Assembly (NCBI GenBank): GCA_963548155.1
Contig: CAUUTP010000016.1
Location: 1-28,955, forward strand
Reading direction: 5' to 3'
Length of the DNA stretch: 28,955 bases
From: Eikenella sp963548155
GTDB taxonomy: Bacteria > Pseudomonadota > Gammaproteobacteria > Burkholderiales > Neisseriaceae
Positions 1-6,356 of this stretch are shown piece by piece. Position numbers and translations under genes: made by a program. Under the pieces are notes generated by a model that searched no databases, was not told the origin of the DNA, and saw nothing but the letters and a program-made list of their open reading frames with translations. How positions within the stretch are numbered: the stretch's first letter is position 1; each line of letters begins with the position of its first letter.

Positions 1-150
1 CTATCCCTATCCCTATCAGCGGTATTAACACAGGCTACCTGAAATAATCTGCGACATTGCGGATAGGGGTTTCAGGTAGCCTGTTAGATTTTCAGGTAGC
101 CTTCCTAAGCGGTGGAAAGGTTACCTGAAAATGTTATTGAACAAGCTTGG
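1..150. repeat. DUS cluster and CTATCC tandem at the left edge
   Basis: Non-coding. The window opens with almost three copies of the hexamer CTATCC (1-17). DUS copies lie at 32-44 (plus), 70-82 (minus) and 90-102 (minus), with a degenerate copy near 116-130. The 32-44 and 70-82 copies form an inverted pair that can fold into a hairpin just after the 3' end of the minus-strand lpxH gene, so it may end that transcript. The sequence GGATAGGGG at 61-69 is complementary to the CCCTATCC within the tandem repeat, so a larger fold is possible. The window edge cuts the context. Confidence 0.6.
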
Positions 151-885
151 CTAATCTAAGGCCAGATGCTGTACGCTCACGCCTGCGGGCGATACGATGA
201 GGCAGCCGCCTTCTTTGCCATACCAGTCTTGCAGCACGAAGCGGGTGAAGTTTTGGCCGCCAGGCAGGGTGTGCCGGTGGGTGGCCGGGCGGTGGGTGTG
301 GCCGTGGATGAGGTCGGCGCCGGGGTGTTGCGCCATCAGGGCGGATACCGCTTCTTCGGTTACGTCGGAAACGGCGCTTTTGCCGTTTTCGGCTTTGCCG
401 CGTTCGCTCATCTGGCGGATTTGCTGCGCCAGCAGGCGGCGTTCGGCCAGGGGCTTGGCGAGGATGGCGGCCTGCCATTGGGGCTGGCGCGATTGGGCGC
501 GGAACTGCATATAGGGCAGGTCGGCGGTGCAGAGTTCGTCGCCGTGGGTGATGAGGTATCGGCGGCCGTAGAGGGTAAGCGGATGCTGCTCGGGCAGCAG
601 GGTCATGCCGCTGCGGCTGGCGAAGTCTTGGCCGAGCAGGAAATCGCGGTTGCCGGGGATGAAATATACGGGTTTGTGTTGGGCGAAAGCTTTTAATTCG
701 TCGGCGATGTGGTCGGTGAAGGGGGTGCGGTCGTCGTCGCCCACCCAGGCATCGAACAGGTCGCCGAGGATGTAGAGGGCATCGGCGGTGTTTTGCCAGT
801 GGTGCAGCTGGCGCAGGAAGAGTTCGGTGAGCTCGGGGCTGTGCTCGGAGAGATGGAGATCGGCGATAAAAATGGTTTGGTTCAT
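151..885 (-). CDS. lpxH: UDP-2,3-diacylglucosamine diphosphatase LpxH
   Basis: LpxH hydrolyses UDP-2,3-diacylglucosamine to lipid X and UMP in the lipid A pathway, acting at the inner face of the cytoplasmic membrane. The 244-residue protein has the full calcineurin-like metallophosphatase signature: IADLHLSE near residue 7, GDLFDAWVGDDD near 41, GNRDF near 79, THGDELC near 113 and HGHTHRP near 195. These supply the Asp, His and Asn ligands of the two-metal centre. Length is normal for LpxH (about 240). It starts three bases after the stop codon of the upstream yffB-like gene, so the two are probably co-transcribed. A DUS inverted pair lies downstream. The family call is firm from the motif order. 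Confidence 0.95.
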   Translation of the reverse strand: MNQTIFIADLHLSEHSPELTELFLRQLHHWQNTADALYILGDLFDAWVGDDDRTPFTDHIADELKAFAQHKPVYFIPGNRDFLLGQDFASRSGMTLLPEQHPLTLYGRRYLITHGDELCTADLPYMQFRAQSRQPQWQAAILAKPLAERRLLAQQIRQMSERGKAENGKSAVSDVTEEAVSALMAQHPGADLIHGHTHRPATHRHTLPGGQNFTRFVLQDWYGKEGGCLIVSPAGVSVQHLALD

Positions 886-888
886 GGT

Positions 889-1236
889 TTAGGCGAAGAT
901 TTCGGAATAGCGTTCGGGGGAAAAGCCGATGTGGACGCGGCCTTGGTGTTCGAGCACGGGGCGTTTGATCACGGAGGGCTGTGCCTGCATCAGGGCGATG
1001 GCGCCTTCGCGGCTGTCGGCGGCAGCTTGCTCGGCCGGGCTGAGTTTGCGCCAGGTGGTGCCTTTGCGGTTGATGAGAATGTCTGCGCCAACGGCATCGA
1101 GCCAGCGGGCGAGCTGCTCGGGCGCGGGGGCTTCGGTTTTGAAATTAACGAAGGCGTGGGGCACTTGTTTTTCGTCTAGCCAGGCGCGGGCTTTTTTCAC
1201 GGTGGCGCAGTTGGGGATGCCGTAGAGGGTGGTCAT
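889..1236 (-). CDS. yffB: ArsC-family reductase, YffB/Spx-like
   Basis: A 115-residue thioredoxin-fold protein of the ArsC/Spx superfamily. It opens MTTLYGIPNCATVKKARAWL, has the internal block NRKGTTWRKL and the late motif VIKRPVLE, and follows E. coli YffB closely along its length as I recall it. There is one Cys in the N-terminal CxxxK position (Cys10), as in ArsC-type reductases, rather than a CxxC pair. The substrate is not known from sequence; YffB has been proposed to be a glutathione-dependent thiol reductase. The reading frame is open far upstream, to 1683, but the start at 1236 is chosen because homology begins there and the upstream stretch is antisense to the next gene. AAGGA lies 12 bases before the ATG. 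It precedes lpxH by three bases. Confidence 0.85.
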   Translation of the reverse strand: MTTLYGIPNCATVKKARAWLDEKQVPHAFVNFKTEAPAPEQLARWLDAVGADILINRKGTTWRKLSPAEQAAADSREGAIALMQAQPSVIKRPVLEHQGRVHIGFSPERYSEIFA

Positions 1237-1243
1237 TATTGTG

Positions 1244-1249
1244 TATAAT
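1244..1249 (+). promoter_or_regulatory. Candidate -10 box for the lipoprotein gene
   Basis: A perfect TATAAT lies about 100 bases before the lipoprotein start, in the divergent gap between it and the yffB-like gene. No good -35 hexamer is visible at 16-18 bases upstream, so this is only a candidate. Confidence 0.3.
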
Positions 1250-1347
1250 CCTTGCCGATTGAAACGCCCGCCATTGTACGGGTAGGATGTTTTTTTGTCA
1301 TGGCATGGCATGGGCTGTGCCGGGATATATTTGATTGTGGAGAATTT

Positions 1348-1983
1348 ATGAAACATTGGATGTGGGCGGCCTTGGCTGCCGGGCTGCTGGCCGGTTGCGG
1401 CGCGCAGGAAGCGGGCAAGGGGCAGTTTCGAGATGTGCTGGCGCGTTATGCGGCGGCAAACGAGGTGTGCTTGCCGCTGGCTTTGGATGCCGATGGAGCT
1501 GCGCCGCTGCTGGGCTCGGAGCGGATTGTGCTGCCGCGCCGCGATACAGAAGATAAACGCATCAATGAAGCGGCCGGCAAGCAGATGCGGGCGTTGGAGA
1601 GCGCCGGTTTGTATGAGCGCTTGAAAGAGGGTGATGACGATGTGGCGCTGGTGTTCGCGCTCACCGAAAACGGGCGCAAACACACTCGCGCCGGCCTAAA
1701 CGGGCCGCTGTTCTGCCTAGGGCACGAGCATGTGGACAAAGTGCAGTACTACACCGAACCGGCCACCAACGCCGCCGGTCTCACTGTATCCCGCGTGGTA
1801 TACGAGGGCAGCATCACGATGGATGGCTGGGCAAAACGCCTAGTGCGCCAAGGCAGCGAAGCCTGGCAAAACCGCCTGCCGCTGAAACGGGTGGAACAGG
1901 CCACGCTGGTAAAAACCAACGACGGCTGGCGCGATATGCGCGAATTGCCGCCTGTGGAAGGCGTGGCGCAGACTGCGCAGTAG
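1348..1983 (+). CDS. Small lipoprotein of unknown function
   Basis: A 211-residue predicted outer-envelope lipoprotein. The N-terminus MKHWMWAALAAGLLAGC is a short lipoprotein signal with lipobox LAGC; lipidation would be at Cys17. The mature part is soluble with no membrane segment. It has two further Cys (in EVCLPLAL and PLFCLGHEH) that could form a disulfide, and a conserved-looking middle block with YYTEPATNAAGLTVSRVVYEG. I do not recognise the family. The open frame begins earlier at 1252, but the ATG at 1348 has GGAG upstream and is the one that gives the signal peptide. A strong terminator follows. It stands alone, divergent from the yffB-lpxH pair. Confidence 0.8.
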   Translation: MKHWMWAALAAGLLAGCGAQEAGKGQFRDVLARYAAANEVCLPLALDADGAAPLLGSERIVLPRRDTEDKRINEAAGKQMRALESAGLYERLKEGDDDVALVFALTENGRKHTRAGLNGPLFCLGHEHVDKVQYYTEPATNAAGLTVSRVVYEGSITMDGWAKRLVRQGSEAWQNRLPLKRVEQATLVKTNDGWRDMRELPPVEGVAQTAQ

Positions 1984-1993
1984 CACAGGTTTC

Positions 1994-2007
1994 AGGCTAC
2001 CTGAAAA
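1994..2007 (+). repeat. DUS within a near-palindrome
   Basis: AGGCTACCTGAAAA preceded by TTTC, so that TTTCAGG-C-TACCTGAAA reads as a near-palindrome. It lies just after the lipoprotein stop codon. Confidence 0.8.
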
Positions 2008-2024
2008 CAGAATGGCATATTAAA

Positions 2025-2056
2025 ACGGCGGCATGGAAATGCCGCCGTGTGTTTTT
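2025..2056 (+). terminator. Intrinsic terminator of the lipoprotein gene
   Basis: A perfect 10-bp stem ACGGCGGCAT / ATGCCGCCGT with a GGAA (GNRA-type) loop, followed by GTGTTTTTC. This is a classic rho-independent terminator and is not DUS-based. Confidence 0.9.
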
Positions 2057-2106
2057 CTAAGTGAGATGTCGGATTCAAGAATTCGATATGCGGCTGTCAT
2101 GCAGTT

Positions 2107-2119
2107 TTTCAGGTAGCCT
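2107..2119 (-). repeat. DUS, self-complementary context
   Basis: TTTCAGGTAGCCT followed by GAAAC, giving the near-palindrome TTCAGG-TAG-CCTGAA. It lies between the lipoprotein terminator and the 3' end of the minus-strand immunity-like gene, and could contribute to ending that transcript. Confidence 0.8.
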
Positions 2120-2154
2120 GAAACTGTGCTCGTACTGCACACGCCCGATGCTTA

Positions 2155-2499
2155 CTAAAAACTATCAAGTCGAGATTGTTTGTCATATATAAACTGGGTA
2201 TTGGACTCTCCTTCGCTATTAAGCGTTAAAACAAACTTTCGCCAGTCTCCACCAGTTTTATTAAACATAATTTTATGTAAATCTTGGCATAACTTTATAG
2301 AATTGCTGCAGATAAAATCAAACTCACTCTCTTCGGCTGGGAAGTTTTTCCCATCTTTTTCATACCATGAAATAACTGAATACCATTTCTCTTCTGGATT
2401 GAATCTATATTCCAAATATGCTGTGTCATATTCTAAACTAGTCCCATTATGCAAATAACTTGCTAATTGATTTAATATCTTGGTCTGTTCGTGAATCAT
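2155..2499 (-). CDS. Possible YezG/DUF600-family immunity protein
   Basis: A 114-residue acidic soluble protein with aromatic-rich strands (YLEYRF, WYSVISWYEKDG) and a C-terminal block WRKFVLTLNSEGESNTQFIYD. This last block resembles the end of YezG/DUF600 immunity proteins (a WxxLTLxLxSxGxF..DYDY pattern). Those proteins neutralise polymorphic toxins, often nucleases. The gene is strikingly AT-rich against its GC-rich neighbours and lies alone, which suggests horizontal arrival. Its ATG overlaps the stop codon of a short open stretch upstream by four bases (ATGA), the coupling expected of a toxin-immunity pair. The ORF and coupling are seen directly; the family assignment rests on remembered motif similarity. 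Confidence 0.55.
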   Translation of the reverse strand: MIHEQTKILNQLASYLHNGTSLEYDTAYLEYRFNPEEKWYSVISWYEKDGKNFPAEESEFDFICSNSIKLCQDLHKIMFNKTGGDWRKFVLTLNSEGESNTQFIYDKQSRLDSF

Positions 2500-2603
2500 T
2501 TCACATCTCCATATTCATTTAAAAATTTCCTTGCTCGATTATGAGCAATAATAAATGATACCTCAATCATGTCGGCAAACGTAGGCTGAATTGAGGCCCG
2601 GCA
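2496..2603 (-). pseudogene. Possible 3' remnant of an upstream partner (toxin?) gene
   Basis: Reading toward the immunity-like gene, one frame is open for 35 codons after an in-frame TAA and stops in the ATGA overlap with that gene. It ends MIEVSFIIAHNRARKFLNEY then GDVK. It is AT-rich like the immunity gene, has no start region of its own, and its open frame stops about 10 bases short of a DUS hairpin. It looks like the tail of a longer gene whose body has been lost, for example a polymorphic toxin. It could also be chance open sequence, as 35 codons is short. Confidence 0.35.
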
Positions 2604-2614
2604 TTAACTCTAAT

Positions 2615-2691
2615 AAAGGCTACCTGAAAACTACAGGCTGTTTAGAGTTTGGAAACCGCCGAAAAGCAGCCGTAGTTTTCAGGTAGCCTTT
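2615..2691. terminator. DUS inverted pair, 20-bp stem, after dtd
   Basis: AAAGGCTACCTGAAAACTAC (2615-2634) and its exact complement (2672-2691) form a 20-bp stem with a 37-base loop. Read on the minus strand it lies immediately after the dtd stop codon and its stem ends in T residues, so it probably ends dtd transcription. It also separates dtd from the AT-rich island. Confidence 0.75.
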
Positions 2692-2702
2692 ATCGTGCCG
2701 AT

Positions 2703-3161
2703 TTAAAACGTTTTTTGCGAATCCAGCAAAATGGTTACCGGCCCGTCGTTGCACAGGCTGACCAGCATATGGGTGCGGAAGCGGCCTTCGGCCACGTTCA
2801 CGCCGTGGCCGCGCAAGAGGGCGGCTACTTGCTGATACAGCGCTTCGGCCTGTTCGGGGCGGGCGGCTTGACTGAAGGAGGGGCGGCGGCCGTTGCGGGC
2901 GTCGCCGTAGAGGGTGAATTGCGATACCAGCAGCACTTCGCCGCCGGTGTCTTTCACCGATAAATTGAGCTTGCCGGCTTCGTCTTCAAAGATGCGCAGG
3001 TGGGCGATTTTGTCGGCGATATAGCGGGCGTCGGCCTCGCTGTCTTCGCCGCCCACGCCGAGCAGCACGCACAGGCCGTGGGGGATTTGGCTGAACGGTG
3101 CATCGGGCGCGTCGGCGGCGGCGATGTGGGCATGGCTGACTTTTTGAATAACGGCACGCAT
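2703..3161 (-). CDS. dtd: D-aminoacyl-tRNA deacylase
   Basis: Dtd hydrolyses D-amino acids, and mischarged glycine, from tRNA in the cytoplasm, protecting translation. The 152-residue protein begins MRAVIQKVSHAHI and carries both signature motifs of the dimeric active site: SQFTLYGD (the SQxT motif, near residue 80) and NDGPVTILLDS (the NxGPVT cross-subunit motif with the Gly-cisPro dipeptide, near residue 138). Length is close to the usual 145. The start is at the family N-terminus. A DUS lies only two bases before the ATG, so its AAAGG may double as a weak ribosome-binding site. It is monocistronic as far as can be seen. Confidence 0.95.
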   Translation of the reverse strand: MRAVIQKVSHAHIAAADAPDAPFSQIPHGLCVLLGVGGEDSEADARYIADKIAHLRIFEDEAGKLNLSVKDTGGEVLLVSQFTLYGDARNGRRPSFSQAARPEQAEALYQQVAALLRGHGVNVAEGRFRTHMLVSLCNDGPVTILLDSQKTF

Positions 3162-3163
3162 GG

Positions 3164-3176
3164 TTTCAGGTAGCCT
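3164..3176 (-). repeat. DUS in the dtd leader
   Basis: Read on the minus strand, AAAGGCTACCTGAAACC abuts the dtd ATG. The AAAGG lies 12 bases before the start codon and no other Shine-Dalgarno sequence is visible. Confidence 0.8.
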
Positions 3177-3297
3177 TTCTGGTTGTTCCCAAGAGGCAGG
3201 GTGTGGCTTAGCCTTGCTGTATGGGTATGCTGCCTACGGCTTGCCGCTTGGTTGCCTGCTATTGCTGGGATGATGGTTTAGAGTGGATGGGACAAAC

Positions 3298-3470
3298 AAA
3301 AGGCTACCTGAAAATAGTGCAGAGCCGGTTTTATAGTGAATTAACAAAAACCAGTACAGCGTTGTCTCGCCTTGCCGTACTATTTGTACTGTCTGCGGCT
3401 CGCCGCCTTGTCCTGATTTAAATTTAATCCACTATAACTTCGTTGGCGCTTTGCTTTCAGGTAGCCTTTT
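3298..3470. repeat. Inverted DUS pair enclosing a Correia element
   Basis: AAAAGGCTACCTGAAA at 3298-3313 and its exact complement at 3455-3470 form a 16-bp stem. Elsewhere in this window such pairs have short loops and act as transcript ends. Here the loop is enlarged to about 140 bases because a Correia element occupies it. The right arm is 12 bases from the gyrA stop codon, so the pair is probably the original gyrA terminator. Confidence 0.7.
3332..3436. mobile_element. Correia repeat enclosed element, short (~105 bp) form
   Basis: The element starts TATAGTGAATTAACAAAAAC and ends with the complementary ATTTAATCCACTATA, and includes the internal blocks CAGTACAGCG, CCTTGCCGTACTATTTGTAC and GGCTCGCCGCCTTGTCCTG. 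These match the Correia element of pathogenic Neisseria in its internally deleted form of about 105 bp, which lacks the central IHF-site segment. TA flanks are part of the termini. Correia elements are MITE-like, moved by an unknown transposase, and can carry promoters or RNase III sites. The match is from memory but the order of blocks is distinctive. Confidence 0.85.
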
Positions 3471-3482
3471 CTCGGCGGGCGC

Positions 3483-6233
3483 TTAAACCTCGCTTTGTTC
3501 TTGGTTCGGGCTTTCGGCTGAGGTTTGGGTTTCGGCGGCTTGTGCTTCGTCTTCCTCTTCTTCGGCTACGCGCTCGAGGCTGACGAGGGTTTCGCCTTCG
3601 TCCAGGTTAATCAGCTTCACGCCGGCGGCGGCGCGGCCGGTTTCGCGGATTTGTTCCACCTTGGTGCGGATGAGCACGCCGCCGCTGGTGATCAGCATCA
3701 GGTCGTCGCTTTCGCTCACCAGGGTGGCGGCCACTAGGTCGCCGTTACGCTCGCCGGTGTTGATAGCGATATTGCCTTGGCCGCCTTTGTTTTTGCGGCT
3801 GTAGCTGGCAATCGGGGTGCGTTTGCCGTAGCCGTTGGCGGTGGCGGTGAGCACTTGCAGCTCGCTCTGCTCGCATTCGGGGGCGAAGGTGATGAGGCTG
3901 ACGATACGGCCGTTTTCGGGCAATCTCATGCCGCGCAGGCCGCCGCTGCCGCGGCCGCTGGGGCGCACGCCGTGTTTGCCGCTGATGGGGGCACTTTCGG
4001 CGTTGTCGTCTTCCTGGCTACCTGAAATTTCGGTGTCGTTGTCGTCGCCGGTTTCTTCATCGTCGCTGCTGCGCTCCCAATATTCGTTGAAGCGGATGGC
4101 TTTGCCGAGGTTGGAGAAGAGCATGATGTCGTTGCGACCGGAGGTGCGCGCTACACCCACCAGGCTATCGCCTTCTTTGAGGGCGATGGCTTTGATGCCA
4201 ACTTTGCTCACGTTTTTAAACGCAGAAAGTTGCACTTTTTTCACCACGCCCATAGCGGTGGCGAAGAAAACGTATTCGTCTTCGGGGAAGTCGCGCACGG
4301 GCAGGATGGCGGAAACTTTTTCGTTTTCGTCCAGCTGGATAACGTTGTTGATCGGGCGGCCGCGGCTGTTGCGGCCGCCTTCGGGCAGTTTGTACACCTT
4401 AATCCAATGGCAGCGGCCGAAGCTGGTGAAGCACATCAGGTAGTCGTGGGTGTTGGCGACAAACAGGGTTTCGATGAAGTCTTCGTCTTTGGTGGCGGCT
4501 GCCTGTTTGCCGCGCCCGCCGCGTTTTTGCGCTTGGTAATCGCTGGTGGGCTGGGTTTTGATGTAGCCGCCGTGGGTGAGCGTCACCACCATTTCGCGCG
4601 GCGGAATCAGGTCTTCGTCGGCAATGTCGCCACCGCCGAACGGGTTGATTTCGCTGCGCCGTTCGTCGCCGAACTGGGTTTGCATTTCCAGCAGTTCGCC
4701 CTCGATGATTTGGCGCACGCGTTCGGGTTTGGCCAGAATGTCCAGCAAGTCCATAATAATGTCCATTAAAGACTTGTATTCTTTCACGATTTCGTCTTGG
4801 TCCAGGCCAGTCAGGTTGCGCAGGCTCATGCGCAGGATGGCGCGCGCCTGTTCGTCCGACAGCCAGTAGCCGTCCGAATGCAGGCCGCGGTTTTCAGGCA
4901 GCCATTCGGGGCGTGCCAAGGTCAAATCCAAGTCGCTGCGACTCAACATTTCGCTCACCAAAGCAGACTGCCATGCGCGCCCCATCAGGGCTTCGCGCGC
5001 GGTGTCCACGTCGGCCGAGGCCTTAATCAGCGCAATCATTTCGTCAATATTGGACAGCGCAACGGCCTTGCCTTCGGCAATATGCCCTTCGGCGCGTGCT
5101 TTTTTCAGGCGGAACAGGGTGCGGCGCGTAACGACTTCGCGGCGGTGGCGCAGAAATTCGTTCAAAATCTGCTTCAGATTCAGCAGGCGCGGCTGTCCGT
5201 CCACCAGCGCAACCATGTTGATGCTGAACGTGTCTTGCAACTGAGTGAGTTTGTACAGCTGGTTCAGCACCACTTCGGCGTTTTCGCCGCGTTTGAGCTC
5301 GATGACGATGCGCGTGCCGTCTTTGTCGGATTCGTCGCGCAACTCGGCAATGCCTTCCACGGTTTTTTCGCGCACCAATTCGCCGATTTTTTCCACCAGC
5401 TTGGATTTGTTCACCTGATACGGGATTTCATCGACCACAATCGCTTCGCGTTCGCCGTTTTTGCCGATGGGTTCGATGTGCGATTTGCTGCGGATGACCA
5501 CGCGGCCGCGGCCGGTCTGGTAGCCCGCGCGGATGCCGGTTAAACCGTAAATGGTGGCGCCGGTGGGGAAATCGGGGGCTTTGACGATGTCGATGAGTTC
5601 GTCGATGCCGGTGTCCGGATCGTTCAGGAGTTTCAGGCAGCCTGCAAGTGTGTCGCGCAGGTTGTGCGGTGGAATGCTGGTGGCCATGCCCACGGCAATA
5701 CCTTCGGAGCCGTTCACCAACAGGGCGGGGAAGCGGGTGGGCAGCACCAGCGGTTCGCGCTCGCTGCCGTCGTAGTTGTCGCCGAAATTGACGGTTTCTT
5801 CTTCAATGTCGGCCAGCATTTCGTGGGCGATTTTCGCCATGCGGATTTCGGTATAACGCATGGCTGCGGCGGCGTCGCCGTCCACCGAGCCGAAGTTGCC
5901 CTGCCCGTCCACCAGCATATAGCGCATGGAAAACGGCTGCGCCATGCGGACGATGGTTTGATACACCGCGTAATCGCCGTGCGGGTGGTATTTACCGATA
6001 ACGTCGCCGACCACGCGGGCGGATTTTTTATATGCGCTGTTCCAGTTGTTTTTCAGCTCGTGCATAGCGTAAAGCACGCGGCGGTGCACGGGTTTCAGGC
6101 CGTCGCGCACATCGGGCAGCGCGCGCCCGACGATTACAGACATGGCGTAATCGAGATAGCTTTTGCGCATTTCCTCTTCGAGGCTGACGGGGATGGTTTC
6201 TTTGGCAAACCGGTGGTCGTGGGTGCTGCTCAT
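3483..6233 (-). CDS. gyrA: DNA gyrase subunit A
   Basis: GyrA is the breakage-reunion subunit of the GyrA2GyrB2 complex that negatively supercoils DNA. The 916-residue protein has the N-terminal winged-helix/tower region, catalytic Tyr127 in AAMRYTEIRM (E. coli Tyr122), and the C-terminal beta-pinwheel with a GyrA box QKRGGRG. The quinolone-resistance region reads HPHGDYAVYQTIV: Tyr88 and Gln92 stand where E. coli has Ser83 and Asp87. An acidic Asp/Glu-rich insert near residues 720-760 contains a DUS-encoded ISGSQ, and the tail is also acidic. A second site (5631-5643) is AGGCTGCCTGAAA, a Simonsiella-like dialect. The gene is alone; no gyrB is in view. No strong Shine-Dalgarno precedes the ATG. 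Confidence 0.98.
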   Translation of the reverse strand: MSSTHDHRFAKETIPVSLEEEMRKSYLDYAMSVIVGRALPDVRDGLKPVHRRVLYAMHELKNNWNSAYKKSARVVGDVIGKYHPHGDYAVYQTIVRMAQPFSMRYMLVDGQGNFGSVDGDAAAAMRYTEIRMAKIAHEMLADIEEETVNFGDNYDGSEREPLVLPTRFPALLVNGSEGIAVGMATSIPPHNLRDTLAGCLKLLNDPDTGIDELIDIVKAPDFPTGATIYGLTGIRAGYQTGRGRVVIRSKSHIEPIGKNGEREAIVVDEIPYQVNKSKLVEKIGELVREKTVEGIAELRDESDKDGTRIVIELKRGENAEVVLNQLYKLTQLQDTFSINMVALVDGQPRLLNLKQILNEFLRHRREVVTRRTLFRLKKARAEGHIAEGKAVALSNIDEMIALIKASADVDTAREALMGRAWQSALVSEMLSRSDLDLTLARPEWLPENRGLHSDGYWLSDEQARAILRMSLRNLTGLDQDEIVKEYKSLMDIIMDLLDILAKPERVRQIIEGELLEMQTQFGDERRSEINPFGGGDIADEDLIPPREMVVTLTHGGYIKTQPTSDYQAQKRGGRGKQAAATKDEDFIETLFVANTHDYLMCFTSFGRCHWIKVYKLPEGGRNSRGRPINNVIQLDENEKVSAILPVRDFPEDEYVFFATAMGVVKKVQLSAFKNVSKVGIKAIALKEGDSLVGVARTSGRNDIMLFSNLGKAIRFNEYWERSSDDEETGDDNDTEISGSQEDDNAESAPISGKHGVRPSGRGSGGLRGMRLPENGRIVSLITFAPECEQSELQVLTATANGYGKRTPIASYSRKNKGGQGNIAINTGERNGDLVAATLVSESDDLMLITSGGVLIRTKVEQIRETGRAAAGVKLINLDEGETLVSLERVAEEEEDEAQAAETQTSAESPNQEQSEV
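4016..4027 (+). repeat. DUS core inside gyrA
   Basis: GGCTACCTGAAA with T instead of A at the first DUS base. It lies in the part of gyrA encoding the acidic insert of the C-terminal domain and is read as Ile-Ser-Gly-Ser-Gln. Confidence 0.75.
5631..5643 (-). repeat. DUS of a foreign dialect (AGGCTGCCTGAAA) inside gyrA
   Basis: On the minus strand the site reads AGGCTGCCTGAAA, differing from the Eikenella dialect at one base and equal to the dialect reported for Simonsiella. A partial copy (GGCTGCCTGAAAA) lies at about 4890-4903. Confidence 0.6.
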
Positions 6234-6301
6234 GGAGATTTAAAGCCCAATCGATTAAAACGCGTTATTTTATCACACAATGTGCGGTAAGGCTGGGCGG
6301 G

Positions 6302-6344
6302 AAAGGCTACCTGAAAACGGAATGGCGGGTTTCAGGTAGCCTTT
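6302..6344. terminator. DUS inverted pair between the EEP gene and gyrA
   Basis: AAAGGCTACCTGAAA (6302-6316) and TTTCAGGTAGCCTTT (6330-6344) form a 15-bp stem with a 13-base loop. On the minus strand it lies 13 bases after the stop codon of the EEP gene and before gyrA. It therefore probably ends the EEP transcript and insulates gyrA. Confidence 0.75.
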
Positions 6345-6356
6345 TATATTTCTACT

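Noticed and set aside
709..1179. Open frame antisense to lpxH and the yffB-like gene
   Set aside because: It is the complement of two firmly identified genes; the protein has no motif and is Gly/Val/Ala-rich as expected of a shadow frame.
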